Positions 1 to 6,308 of a DNA stretch of 12,062 bases are shown one piece after another. Numbering within the stretch: position 1 is the first letter of the stretch; each line of letters opens with the position of its first letter. Source of the stretch: Deltaproteobacteria bacterium. GTDB taxonomy: Bacteria > Desulfobacterota > JADFXK01. The notes below the pieces were generated by a model. That model ran no database searches and was not told where the DNA came from. It saw only the letters and a list, made by a program, of their open reading frames with translations. Both the position numbers and the translations under genes were made by a program. Location of the stretch: the NCBI GenBank assembly GCA_015233285.1, contig JADFYA010000075.1, positions 1 through 12,062 on the forward strand. Reading direction: 5' to 3'.

Positions 1-15
1 CTCAATAGCAGGAAA

Positions 16-64
16 TCAGGCCGGATATCCCTCTATCCGGCATCTGAGACCCTTCCGGGAAGGG
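16..64. other. Two adjacent stem-loops upstream of iorB
   Basis: Two inverted repeats lie side by side. The first pairs GCCGGATA (20-27) with TATCCGGC (34-41) around a 6-nt loop, and can extend by TCAG (16-19) with CTGA (44-47) past a 2-nt bulge. The second pairs CCCTT (50-54) with AAGGG (60-64). No T-run follows on either strand, so neither is a standard intrinsic terminator. They could end an upstream transcript in a factor-dependent way, or belong to a dispersed repeat. No recognisable gene end is visible in bases 1-128. Confidence 0.5.
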
Positions 65-123
65 GTGGGATACCTATACCCAACGTCCGGCCTACGCCCC
101 GGGAGATTTTCATGGTAATGACA

Positions 124-151
124 TTGACATGTAACCTGTAACAAGTAACAT
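124..151 (+). promoter_or_regulatory. Candidate sigma-70 promoter for iorB
   Basis: A perfect -35 hexamer TTGACA lies at 124-129. It is followed after 16 bp by TAACAT (146-151), which matches four of six -10 positions. The spacer and the -10 both lie inside the 7-bp tandem array (129-177). The predicted transcript would start near 158 and leave about 40 nt of leader. The -35 match is directly visible. Use of this promoter is inferred, and another array copy gives a second TAACAT at 153-158 with poorer spacing. Confidence 0.45.
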
Positions 152-177
152 GTAACATGCAACAAGTAACAAGTAAC
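129..177 (+). repeat. Seven-copy heptamer tandem repeat (consensus AWGTAAC)
   Basis: Seven contiguous 7-bp units fill 49 bp with no gaps: ATGTAAC, CTGTAAC, AAGTAAC, ATGTAAC, ATGCAAC, AAGTAAC and AAGTAAC. The last five bases are nearly invariant (one T-to-C change in the fifth unit), while the first two vary. The array ends 23 bp before the iorB start codon and begins at the last base of a consensus -35 box. Such arrays can gain or lose units by slippage. Here that would change promoter geometry or leader length. Confidence 0.85.
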
Positions 178-200
178 CGGAACTCCAAATAGGACGAGAC

Positions 201-803
201 ATGAAAGACCCATTCAACCTGATCATCACCGGGGTGGGCGGCCAAGGCAACGTCCTGGCTTCCCAGATTATCGGACGCGCCCTGGTTAAAAAAGGATATC
301 TCATTACCGTGGGAGAAACCTATGGTCTATCCCAACGGGGCGGCGCCGTTTCCAGCCATATTCGAATATCGTCGAAGGATCAGTATGGCCCTGTCGTTCC
401 CCTGGGCATGGCGGACGTTATCTTGGGCTTAGAGCCGGTGGAATCGTTACGGATACTGGCCTACTACGGCCAACCTCAGGTCTGGTGTGTCGTCAACTCC
501 CGTCCCATCTTTCCCATCGGAGTCAATGCCGGAGATGTCTCTTACCCGGATTTGGAGGTACTCAAAAACACGGTGGAGGGACTGACCAAGAAACTGTGGT
601 GGATACCGGCGGCAGACATCGCGGCGGAAATCGGTGGTTTTTTCATGACGAACGTGGTCATGCTGGGTGCCCTGGCCGGCACCGGGGCCCTTCCACTGGA
701 CCAAGATGATTATAAAGCGGCCTTGAAAGATATTATCCCGCCCAAGAAGTTGGAAATTAATCTGGCCGCCTTTGACCGGGGCCTGGCCGAGGGTCGGGCT
801 TAG
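201..803 (+). CDS. iorB: Indolepyruvate oxidoreductase subunit beta
   Basis: This 200-residue protein belongs to the gamma-domain family of 2-oxoacid:ferredoxin oxidoreductases and best fits IorB. IorB pairs with the thiamine-diphosphate and Fe-S subunit IorA in the cytoplasm to oxidise aryl pyruvates such as indolepyruvate to acyl-CoA, reducing ferredoxin. It has the Rossmann-like start GVGGQG at residues 11-16. It also has the family block E39-T-Y-G-L-S-Q45-R-G-G followed by S-H at 52-53, typical of IorB. Its length is normal for the family. The ATG at 201 has an SD-like AGGACG at 191-196. iorA usually sits directly upstream, but no IorA coding sequence is recognisable in bases 1-200, so iorA lies outside the window or elsewhere. 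The gene is convergent with the next one, 26 bp away. A related KorC/PorG-type gamma subunit is the main alternative. Confidence 0.88.
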   Translation: MKDPFNLIITGVGGQGNVLASQIIGRALVKKGYLITVGETYGLSQRGGAVSSHIRISSKDQYGPVVPLGMADVILGLEPVESLRILAYYGQPQVWCVVNSRPIFPIGVNAGDVSYPDLEVLKNTVEGLTKKLWWIPAADIAAEIGGFFMTNVVMLGALAGTGALPLDQDDYKAALKDIIPPKKLEINLAAFDRGLAEGRA

Positions 804-829
804 TCCACCTGGTGTGCGATTGGACAAAA

Positions 830-1408
830 TTAACGACCTATCCGGGGGACGGCCACGGCTCCACCGCCGGGTAGGCTAGTCCCGGGAGTTTGGGTGTGCC
901 CCGGTGATTTCCATTGGTGGCCCGGATACTTGACCTGAGGGCTCGGGGGACGATATTTGCCCGCCTCAGCCGGGACCGGGGCCGGTCTTATAATTCTTTG
1001 TTCCATGGGCTGATTCCGTCCTCGATATCCCCACCCAGGCGGGGAATGCCGCCCATCATACCAGTGAACCCAGCTACGAAAGGCCCACCAATCATTCCAG
1101 GTATGAGGACATCGGTGAAAGTACCAGTGCCACACATATCCGCGATAATGCACCCGAGGAAAGGTATAGTAAATAAAGCCATAGTCGACTGGGACGACCA
1201 GAATCAGCAGCGGATCCTCGAACAACACCCGGGTGGGCGTTGCATAACCATAGGGCTCAATACACTCGGCGTAATACTGATCCACCAGTTCCCGCTGTTC
1301 CGAGTCCAACTCCCCATAGGCCAGGTCTACCTCTTGGGCGAATGATACGAGCGGCAACAAGACCGATAAGGATAATCCCAGCACCAGGGCTCTCAAGATT
1401 GCTTTCAT
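830..1408 (-). CDS. Secreted Trp/Tyr/His-rich protein, unknown function
   Basis: I do not recognise a named family. The 192-residue product starts with a clear Sec signal peptide: K2, R6, then a hydrophobic stretch over residues 8-21, with likely cleavage after A24 (S-F-A then Q-E). The mature protein is predicted to be periplasmic or exported. A short helical acidic segment (26-50) precedes an extraordinary aromatic block. By my count 26 of 53 residues from 76 to 128 are W, Y, F or H, including eight Trp and H94-x3-H98-x3-H102 beside C100. The last 60 residues are Pro/Gly-rich low complexity. The ATG has a strong SD (AGGAGGG, spacer about 5). It is transcribed alone from an extended -10 promoter and converges with iorB. 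The opposite-strand reading frames lack such features. Metal, haem or polymer binding is possible but unproven. Confidence 0.8.
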   Translation of the reverse strand: MKAILRALVLGLSLSVLLPLVSFAQEVDLAYGELDSEQRELVDQYYAECIEPYGYATPTRVLFEDPLLILVVPVDYGFIYYTFPRVHYRGYVWHWYFHRCPHTWNDWWAFRSWVHWYDGRHSPPGWGYRGRNQPMEQRIIRPAPVPAEAGKYRPPSPQVKYPGHQWKSPGHTQTPGTSLPGGGAVAVPRIGR

Positions 1409-1444
1409 GGTTCCCTCCTGCTGCTTTGGGTGGTGTACGTTTAA

Positions 1445-1471
1445 TGTAACCTCTTTACCTGACTAGTTACA
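1445..1471. promoter_or_regulatory. Inverted repeat TGTAAC-N15-GTTACA, possible operator
   Basis: TGTAAC (1445-1450) and its reverse complement GTTACA (1466-1471) are separated by 15 bp. This places the half-sites 21 bp apart centre to centre, about two helical turns. The pair falls roughly at +8 to +34 of the predicted transcript of the secreted-protein gene, and upstream of the divergent ATPase/GNAT gene. The same GTAAC core forms the heptamer array ahead of iorB. A dimeric regulator site is an inference. Chance or a leftover of the dispersed repeat is also possible. Confidence 0.3.
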
Positions 1472-1485
1472 ATTGCTTCTTATTT

Positions 1486-1494
1486 ATTATATCA
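1486..1494 (-). promoter_or_regulatory. Extended -10 promoter for the secreted-protein gene
   Basis: Read on the minus strand this is TGATATAAT, an exact extended -10 element (TGnTATAAT). The hexamer 17 bp upstream (TACCCA) is a poor -35, as is common for extended -10 promoters. Transcription would start near 1479, giving a leader of about 70 nt before the ATG at 1408. On the plus strand the same AT-rich patch offers only a weak promoter toward the ATPase/GNAT gene (TTACAA at 1467-1472, TATCAC at 1490-1495). Confidence 0.55.
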
Positions 1495-1549
1495 CAATCG
1501 CCTTTCGATGGGTAGGATTATCCGCGCCCCAGAAGAAGCGGACAGGGGA

Positions 1550-1563
1550 TAAATTGTAATTTA
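1550..1563. promoter_or_regulatory. AT-rich palindrome upstream of ATPase/GNAT gene
   Basis: The 14 bp TAAATT-GT-AATTTA form a perfect inverted repeat with a 2-bp centre. The repeat ends 24 bp before the preferred ATG at 1588, just ahead of the SD. It could bind a small repressor or act as an A/T-rich leader element. No supporting partner gene is visible next to it. Confidence 0.25.
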
Positions 1564-1587
1564 CCCGTGGGGCAGGTGGAGCGATCC

Positions 1588-3138
1588 ATGACAGTCCAGC
1601 CAAACGATGCCAAATCCGAGCCCGGCCCACCAGACCATGGGGCTGCAGCCACCTGCTCTATTCGACTTCCGGCCGATAGAATCTACCTCCCTCCGGCCAA
1701 GGCTTTTTTGAGTGCCCTCGCCCCGGCCCTGGGATTTTCCGATCATGAGATATCCGACCTTGAAACAGCGTTGGAGGAAGCCTTCATTAACGTGATCGAA
1801 CACGGTTACGGCGGCGGCTCCGGCGAACCTCTGTCTATAACCTTCACCATTACCCCAACCGACCTGACTATTACCTTTCACGAAAAAGGGATCCCCTTCG
1901 ACCCAGGAAAATTAGCTCAATGTCCGCAGCCCTCGATGGATGCCGATTGCTTTCCTCCCGGATTGGGATTATCACGTATCCAGTCGGCCGTGGACCACAT
2001 GGAGTTTGTCCACCTCGGCCGGGCCGGGAAGGAACTTCGCCTGGTTAAGCGTCGGCACCCGGTCCCCGGTGATTCCTTGGCGGCTCATGGAACAGCAGGT
2101 CCCGATTCAGGCCAGGCCGACAATACCCCTCCGGCGCCACCCCGGCCGTACGTCGTCAGAGCCCTCGGTCCTGATGAAGCCGCGGAAATCTCCAGGCTGG
2201 CCTGGCGGACTTATGGCCTGACGCATGCGGATTTTGTCTACCAACCCGAACGGCTGGCCGGCATGATCCGGGAAGGCCGCTTGACCAGCTTTGCCGCGGT
2301 CACTTCCTCGGGCGAGGTGGTCGGTCATGTCGCTTTGGAGGTTTCTCCAAACTCCCCGGCCGTGGTTCTGTTCGGCTTGGGCTTTGTTCATCCCCAATAC
2401 CGCCGTTCCGGCGTATTTCGGGCCATCAATGAAAAAACCATGGCCGAGGCCGGCCGGATGGGCTTCCTGGGCGCCTACCTGTACGGCACTGCTGGGCATC
2501 CCTTTTCCCAGAAAGTGGCCTTGGCTTTCGGTTTTCATCCTTGCTGCATCATGCTGGGGGCTCGGGCGGCGGACACGGATTTCAAGGACTTGATTGGTCC
2601 TCTCAATCAACGGGAAAGTGTGATAACTCATTATTTGGCCTTTCAGCCTCAGCCACGGTGTATCTCGATGCCTTCCCGTCATGCGGTCATGATCAGGCGC
2701 ATCTACGACTGGATCGGGCTCCCGGTTGAGGCCAAATCTGAAGAACCGCCGGCCTGCCCTCTGCCCGAGACGTTCTTGAAGACATCTTATGACAAGGCTT
2801 TTAATATACTTATCATACAAGTGATGTCGATCTGCGCCGAAGCCGAAATCCATCTTCGTTCGGCCTCCCGGAAAGCTCTACAAAAAAAAGTCGACATAAT
2901 TTATGTTCTATTAAATCTGGAAGATGCGGACTTAAACGACACGGTGGACTTCCTGGAATCACAGGGATTCTTTTTTGCCGGGATACAACCGTATGGCCTC
3001 ATGAACAAAGACGCCCTGGTCATGCAATATCTCAACCTGGAAAACTTCGACTGGGATAAGATCAAGGTCGCCTCTCCCGTGGGCCAAGAGCTTTTTGGCT
3101 ATATCAAAAATGAGAAAAAACGTTTGCACGGGGAATAA
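1588..3138 (+). CDS. RsbW-like ATPase fused to GNAT acetyltransferase
   Basis: The 516-residue fusion has a GHKL ATPase like RsbW/SpoIIAB anti-sigma kinases at its N-terminus (about 25-155). Its N box has the E-E-A-F-x-N-V-x-E-H-G-Y pattern (63-74). Its G1 box is E-K-G-x-P-F-D-P, with Glu where Asp is usual, and its G2 box is G-L-G-L-S (125-129). A Pro-rich linker (about 170-187) leads to a GNAT domain (about 189-330) whose CoA loop reads H-P-Q-Y-R-R-S-G-V-F. The last 110 residues resemble the closing strands of a second, degenerate GNAT. ATG 1588 has AGGTGGAG at 1574-1581; the in-frame GTG at 1567 has no SD and was rejected. priA follows after 36 bp on the same strand. No sigma factor, STAS or PP2C gene is adjacent. 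A regulatory kinase or acetyl-CoA sensing role is inferred; substrates are unknown. Confidence 0.85.
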   Translation: MTVQPNDAKSEPGPPDHGAAATCSIRLPADRIYLPPAKAFLSALAPALGFSDHEISDLETALEEAFINVIEHGYGGGSGEPLSITFTITPTDLTITFHEKGIPFDPGKLAQCPQPSMDADCFPPGLGLSRIQSAVDHMEFVHLGRAGKELRLVKRRHPVPGDSLAAHGTAGPDSGQADNTPPAPPRPYVVRALGPDEAAEISRLAWRTYGLTHADFVYQPERLAGMIREGRLTSFAAVTSSGEVVGHVALEVSPNSPAVVLFGLGFVHPQYRRSGVFRAINEKTMAEAGRMGFLGAYLYGTAGHPFSQKVALAFGFHPCCIMLGARAADTDFKDLIGPLNQRESVITHYLAFQPQPRCISMPSRHAVMIRRIYDWIGLPVEAKSEEPPACPLPETFLKTSYDKAFNILIIQVMSICAEAEIHLRSASRKALQKKVDIIYVLLNLEDADLNDTVDFLESQGFFFAGIQPYGLMNKDALVMQYLNLENFDWDKIKVASPVGQELFGYIKNEKKRLHGE

Positions 3139-3174
3139 ATTGTCCGCCACGTCCATACCCAGAACTGGTCTCAG

Positions 3175-5745
3175 ATGACCGACTCCTGTAACCTGCCTTT
3201 TAGCCATGCCGAGATATTGCGGGACATCCTCACCACCGGCCCATTCGTGGAGGTGGCCCTGCCGACCGCACCCCATCAAACCTTTACTTACCTGGTTCCC
3301 GAACATCTTAACGGCGCTATTCAAGTCGGTCAACGGGTGCTGGTCCCCTTCCGAAACCGCAGGGAAATCGGATATGTGGTCAGCTTCGCCACGGCCACCG
3401 GTCTGAGCCAGGTCAAAGAAGTAGCCACCCTGGTGGATGAGGACCCGCTTTTTGACGTCACCTCCGCGGCCTTGTTTCTCTGGATGGCCAATTATTATCA
3501 CTATCCCATCGCCAAAGTGATCACCGCCTGTCTTCCGCCAGGATTGGACGCTCACAGTTATCAGGCCGTCAGGCTGACTGAAACCGGCAACATGGCCCTC
3601 CAGACATTACAACAGCTTGATCCAACCCACCGGGCTATTCTCGAAGGGCTGCCGGCATCCCGGAGCCTGCCTATCGACAAATGCCTGGCCGCAGCCAAGA
3701 CCAGGTCCAGGTACGATATTATTTACCGGCTGCGGGATCAGGGCCTGGTGGCCATCGAAACCGAGTTCAAATCGGATCGGGCCAAGATTAGTTATGATCT
3801 GGAAATTTGTTTGATTGACGAACCGGATCAGGCTCCTTGGATTGAGCCCCATCCGGTCAGCGAGAGTAATCCAATTACCGCAACGTTGACCTGCCCTCCC
3901 GGCGGTATGAAACACCCGGTCGGGCTGTCACGTAAGGAGCGGGCTGTTTTCGATCTGGTCCGGGCCACCGGCCGGATGATGATGTCCGAGCTAAATAAAC
4001 GGTCCAGGGCGCCTGAAGAGGCAGTCCGATCTCTGGAAACCAGGCGCCTGGTCTCCACCAGGCAGGTTGAAATCTACCGGAATCCTCTGGGGGAGAACAT
4101 TTCTCTGTCGCCGCCTCCGACGACCCTGTCACCGCACCAACGCCAGGCCATTGCCGCGGTCAAAGCGGCTCTCAATGAGCGATGTTTCGCTCCATTCTTG
4201 CTGCACGGGGTAACCGGAAGCGGCAAGACGGAGGTTTACCTGGCCTTGTTCAAGGAAGTGCTCGATCAGGGCCGGCAAGGCATTCTGCTGGTTCCGGAAA
4301 TCGCCCTGGTCTCCCAACTGGAGGGGTTGCTCCGGTCACGCTTCCATGACCGGGTGGCCATCTTATCCAGCGCCTTGACCCCGGCCCAGAAGTACAGCCA
4401 GTGGCTACGGCTGAAGAATGGACAGGCCGCGATCGCGGTGGGACCGCGGTCAGCCTTGTTTGCGCCCCTGAACAACCTGGGCTTAATCGTGGTCGATGAA
4501 GAGCATGATGATTCCTACAAGCAAGGAGACAGGTTGCGCTACCATGCCCGGGACGTGGCCCTGGTGAAGGGGGCCCTGGCCGGAGTGCCGGTCGTCCTGG
4601 GTTCGGCCACCCCGGCGGTAGCCTCTTTCTATCAGGTGCGCCGCGGCCGCTATCAGTATCTATTGTTGCCGGAGAGAATCAAGCAGCGGCCATTGCCCGA
4701 GGTGATCCTGACCCCCATGAAAGGTGAGAAGAGTTCGCTATTCTCCGAAGCGCTCCGCCAGGCGCTCCAGGAAAACCGGGATAATCAAGAACAGGCGCTC
4801 ATCTTCGTCAACCGCCGCGGTTTTATCCCGGTCATCCTCTGCCCCAGGTGCGGCCAGGCCGTGCAATGTCCCAATTGCCAGGTCAGCCTGACCCATCATC
4901 TGGAGGATGATTCCCTCCATTGTCATTACTGCCAATTCACCCGGCCGCTGGTCAATGTCTGTTCCAAATGCGGCAAAAAAGGTATGTCCGGGTTGGGATT
5001 CGGGACCGAAAAAGTGGAGCAGGAGCTGAAGAAACTGTTCCCCCAGGCCAGAGTCGCCCGCATGGACCGGGACACCACCGTCCAGCCGGGTGCTTTGTTC
5101 AAGATATTGAAAAATTTGAGGGAAGGGAAAACGGATATTTTGGTCGGGACGCAAATGATTGTGAAGGGGCATGACTTCCCCGGGGTCACACTGGTGGGGA
5201 TAATTTCGGCGGATCAGGCTTTATGTTTTCCTGATTTTCGAGCCTCTGAGCGGACATTTCAGGTGCTTTCCCAGGTGGCCGGTCGGGCCGGCCGCGGTGA
5301 ACGTCCCGGGCGGGTCATCGTTCAAACGTACAACCCGCAGCACTTCGCCATTACCTGCGCCCGTGATCACGACTACATATCTTTTTTTGAGCGGGAGTTC
5401 CAGTTCCGGTCAGAACTGGCCTACCCCCCCTTATCCCGTTTGCTGGGGATCAATATCTCCGGGAACGACCCGGAAGCAACTCGCCAGGGTGCCGCGGCCG
5501 CCGGACGGTTCTGCCGTGAATTGGCCGACACACCGGAGTTTCAGGCCCGGATCAAAGTCCTGGGTCCGACGCCCTGCCCTTTGTTTAAACTCAAGAATCG
5601 GTACCGCTGGCAAATCCTTATCAAAAGCCCAGGGGCTAAATTGCTTAACTCTTACGGCCGGGAAGTGAACCTGCGGCTGCCGGACCAGTTGGCCCCGTCT
5701 GGTGTCCGGGTCACCCTCGATGTGGACCCCATGGACATGATGTAA
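3175..5745 (+). CDS. priA: Primosomal protein N' (PriA helicase)
   Basis: PriA recognises stalled or repaired forks and reloads the replicative helicase, using 3'-5' ATP-driven unwinding. The N-terminal DNA-binding domain begins at F-V-E-V-A-L-P (24-30). Walker A is GVTGSGKT (345-352), the DEEH box is at 441-444, motif III reads G-S-A-T-P (476-480), and motif VI reads Q-V-A-G-R-A-G-R-G (700-708). Eight cysteines (556, 559, 565, 568, 583, 586, 596, 599) form the two zinc sites. At 856 residues it is longer than E. coli PriA (732). The extra length lies in about 23 leading residues and a long winged-helix/linker region (about 140-318). The ATG at 3175 has only a weak SD. An in-frame GTG at 3247 would give the usual N-terminus but also lacks one, so the start is uncertain. 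It is probably cotranscribed with the preceding gene. Confidence 0.95.
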   Translation: MTDSCNLPFSHAEILRDILTTGPFVEVALPTAPHQTFTYLVPEHLNGAIQVGQRVLVPFRNRREIGYVVSFATATGLSQVKEVATLVDEDPLFDVTSAALFLWMANYYHYPIAKVITACLPPGLDAHSYQAVRLTETGNMALQTLQQLDPTHRAILEGLPASRSLPIDKCLAAAKTRSRYDIIYRLRDQGLVAIETEFKSDRAKISYDLEICLIDEPDQAPWIEPHPVSESNPITATLTCPPGGMKHPVGLSRKERAVFDLVRATGRMMMSELNKRSRAPEEAVRSLETRRLVSTRQVEIYRNPLGENISLSPPPTTLSPHQRQAIAAVKAALNERCFAPFLLHGVTGSGKTEVYLALFKEVLDQGRQGILLVPEIALVSQLEGLLRSRFHDRVAILSSALTPAQKYSQWLRLKNGQAAIAVGPRSALFAPLNNLGLIVVDEEHDDSYKQGDRLRYHARDVALVKGALAGVPVVLGSATPAVASFYQVRRGRYQYLLLPERIKQRPLPEVILTPMKGEKSSLFSEALRQALQENRDNQEQALIFVNRRGFIPVILCPRCGQAVQCPNCQVSLTHHLEDDSLHCHYCQFTRPLVNVCSKCGKKGMSGLGFGTEKVEQELKKLFPQARVARMDRDTTVQPGALFKILKNLREGKTDILVGTQMIVKGHDFPGVTLVGIISADQALCFPDFRASERTFQVLSQVAGRAGRGERPGRVIVQTYNPQHFAITCARDHDYISFFEREFQFRSELAYPPLSRLLGINISGNDPEATRQGAAAAGRFCRELADTPEFQARIKVLGPTPCPLFKLKNRYRWQILIKSPGAKLLNSYGREVNLRLPDQLAPSGVRVTLDVDPMDMM

Positions 5746-5821
5746 TCAGAGGCTGGATCGGAATTTCAGTATAGAAAGTTGAGCGAGGGATGATGAAAAA
5801 CATTAGTTCTAAGCAAGCTCA

Positions 5822-5841
5822 CCCGTTTAGTGCCAAACGGG
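5822..5841. other. Perfect hairpin spanning the hicA stop codon
   Basis: CCCGTTT (5822-5828) pairs with AAACGGG (5835-5841) around a 6-nt loop. The element covers the hicA TAA (5827-5829) and lies about 80 bp past the priA stop, between two convergent transcripts. Neither strand has a T-run after the stem, so it is not a textbook intrinsic terminator. It may still act as a 3'-end stabiliser or a weak bidirectional stop. Confidence 0.45.
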
Positions 5842-6021
5842 CAAAGGAACACCAAGTTGTTTGCAAATCCGGATCATTGTGAAATCGGATACTTCACGAT
5901 GGCGTGGAATAGAAGCACGGTGATTTGTAGTCGGATTCTCCCAAATTGAGTGTTCCCCTCCTTCGCGCAAGAGTCGACAACCGTTTTGACTCAAGTGATG
6001 GAGCAGATCACGCCGCTTCAT
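5827..6021 (-). CDS. hicA: HicA-type mRNA interferase toxin
   Basis: This is a 64-residue HicA toxin with a double-stranded-RNA-binding-like fold, which cleaves mRNA in a translation-independent way until bound by HicB. The N-terminus M-K-R-R-D-L-L is typical. The motif R-E-G-G-E-H-S (19-25) carries the catalytic His24, and I-P-R-H-R-E (38-43) matches the conserved C-terminal block. The ATG complement is at 6019-6021. A longer in-frame reading (to 6273) overlaps hicB and has no family resemblance beyond this point. hicA overlaps the hicB end by 14 bp and has no clear SD of its own, so translation is probably coupled to hicB. The toxin comes second here, the reverse of the common hicA-hicB order. 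It appears intact. Its stop lies inside a hairpin, and it converges with priA. Confidence 0.85.
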   Translation of the reverse strand: MKRRDLLHHLSQNGCRLLREGGEHSIWENPTTNHRASIPRHREVSDFTMIRICKQLGVPLPVWH

Positions 6022-6304
6022 AGGACGCGACTTGAGGAACAACATTGACATGGGAAGCTGCGGACAACAGTAAAAAGATCGGTTCTTCGATGTCCGCCTC
6101 TGGATCGGTACAGGAAGGATCAGGCTGCGGTAACGGTTCGCCTCGCAGCAGGTTCGTCTCCGCCATATCCACCAAGGCGCCGGCCAGCAATCGGCGCGCC
6201 TCCCGCAGGTCTGGGCCAAAGATGATAGTTCCTGGAATATCCAAAAGTTCAGCATGGACACCCTGATCAACAAACCTATACATCGCTTTATAGGTCAACA
6301 TCAT
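6008..6304 (-). CDS. hicB: HicB-type antitoxin
   Basis: The 98-residue product matches the HicB antitoxin core, a partial RNase-H-like fold. The start Y-x-A-x-Y-R-F-V leads into G-V-H-A-E-L-L-D-I-P-G (15-25). An A-R-R-L-L-A-G-A-L helix follows, then L-R-G-E-P-L-P-x-P-D-P and a D-P-E-A-D-x-E-E-P segment. HicB binds HicA and blocks its active site. The protein ends soon after the core, and I see no C-terminal helix-turn-helix or ribbon-helix-helix domain. Autorepression may therefore be absent or work another way. There are two adjacent ATGs (6302-6304 and 6299-6301). GAGTGG lies directly before the first, so the second may be the better spaced start. It begins 4 bp after the lplA stop and overlaps hicA by 14 bp. 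Confidence 0.85.
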   Translation of the reverse strand: MMLTYKAMYRFVDQGVHAELLDIPGTIIFGPDLREARRLLAGALVDMAETNLLRGEPLPQPDPSCTDPEADIEEPIFLLLSAASHVNVVPQVASYEAA

Positions 6305-6308
6305 CCAC

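Noticed and set aside
1..138. Open frame entering from the left edge (stop at 136-138), possible end of iorA
   Set aside because: The translation shows no IorA or other recognisable features, includes both hairpins and runs into the heptamer repeat.
804..829. Terminator between iorB and the convergent secreted-protein gene
   Set aside because: The 26-bp gap has no inverted repeat and only a short A-run, so no terminator can be supported.
1567..1587. GTG start seven codons upstream for the ATPase/GNAT gene
   Set aside because: No SD precedes it and it lies next to the AT palindrome. The ATG at 1588 has a strong SD at the right distance.
6022..6273. Long upstream extension of the hicA reading frame
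   Set aside because: It is the antisense-frame shadow of hicB on the same strand. HicA family similarity begins exactly at the Met at 6019-6021.
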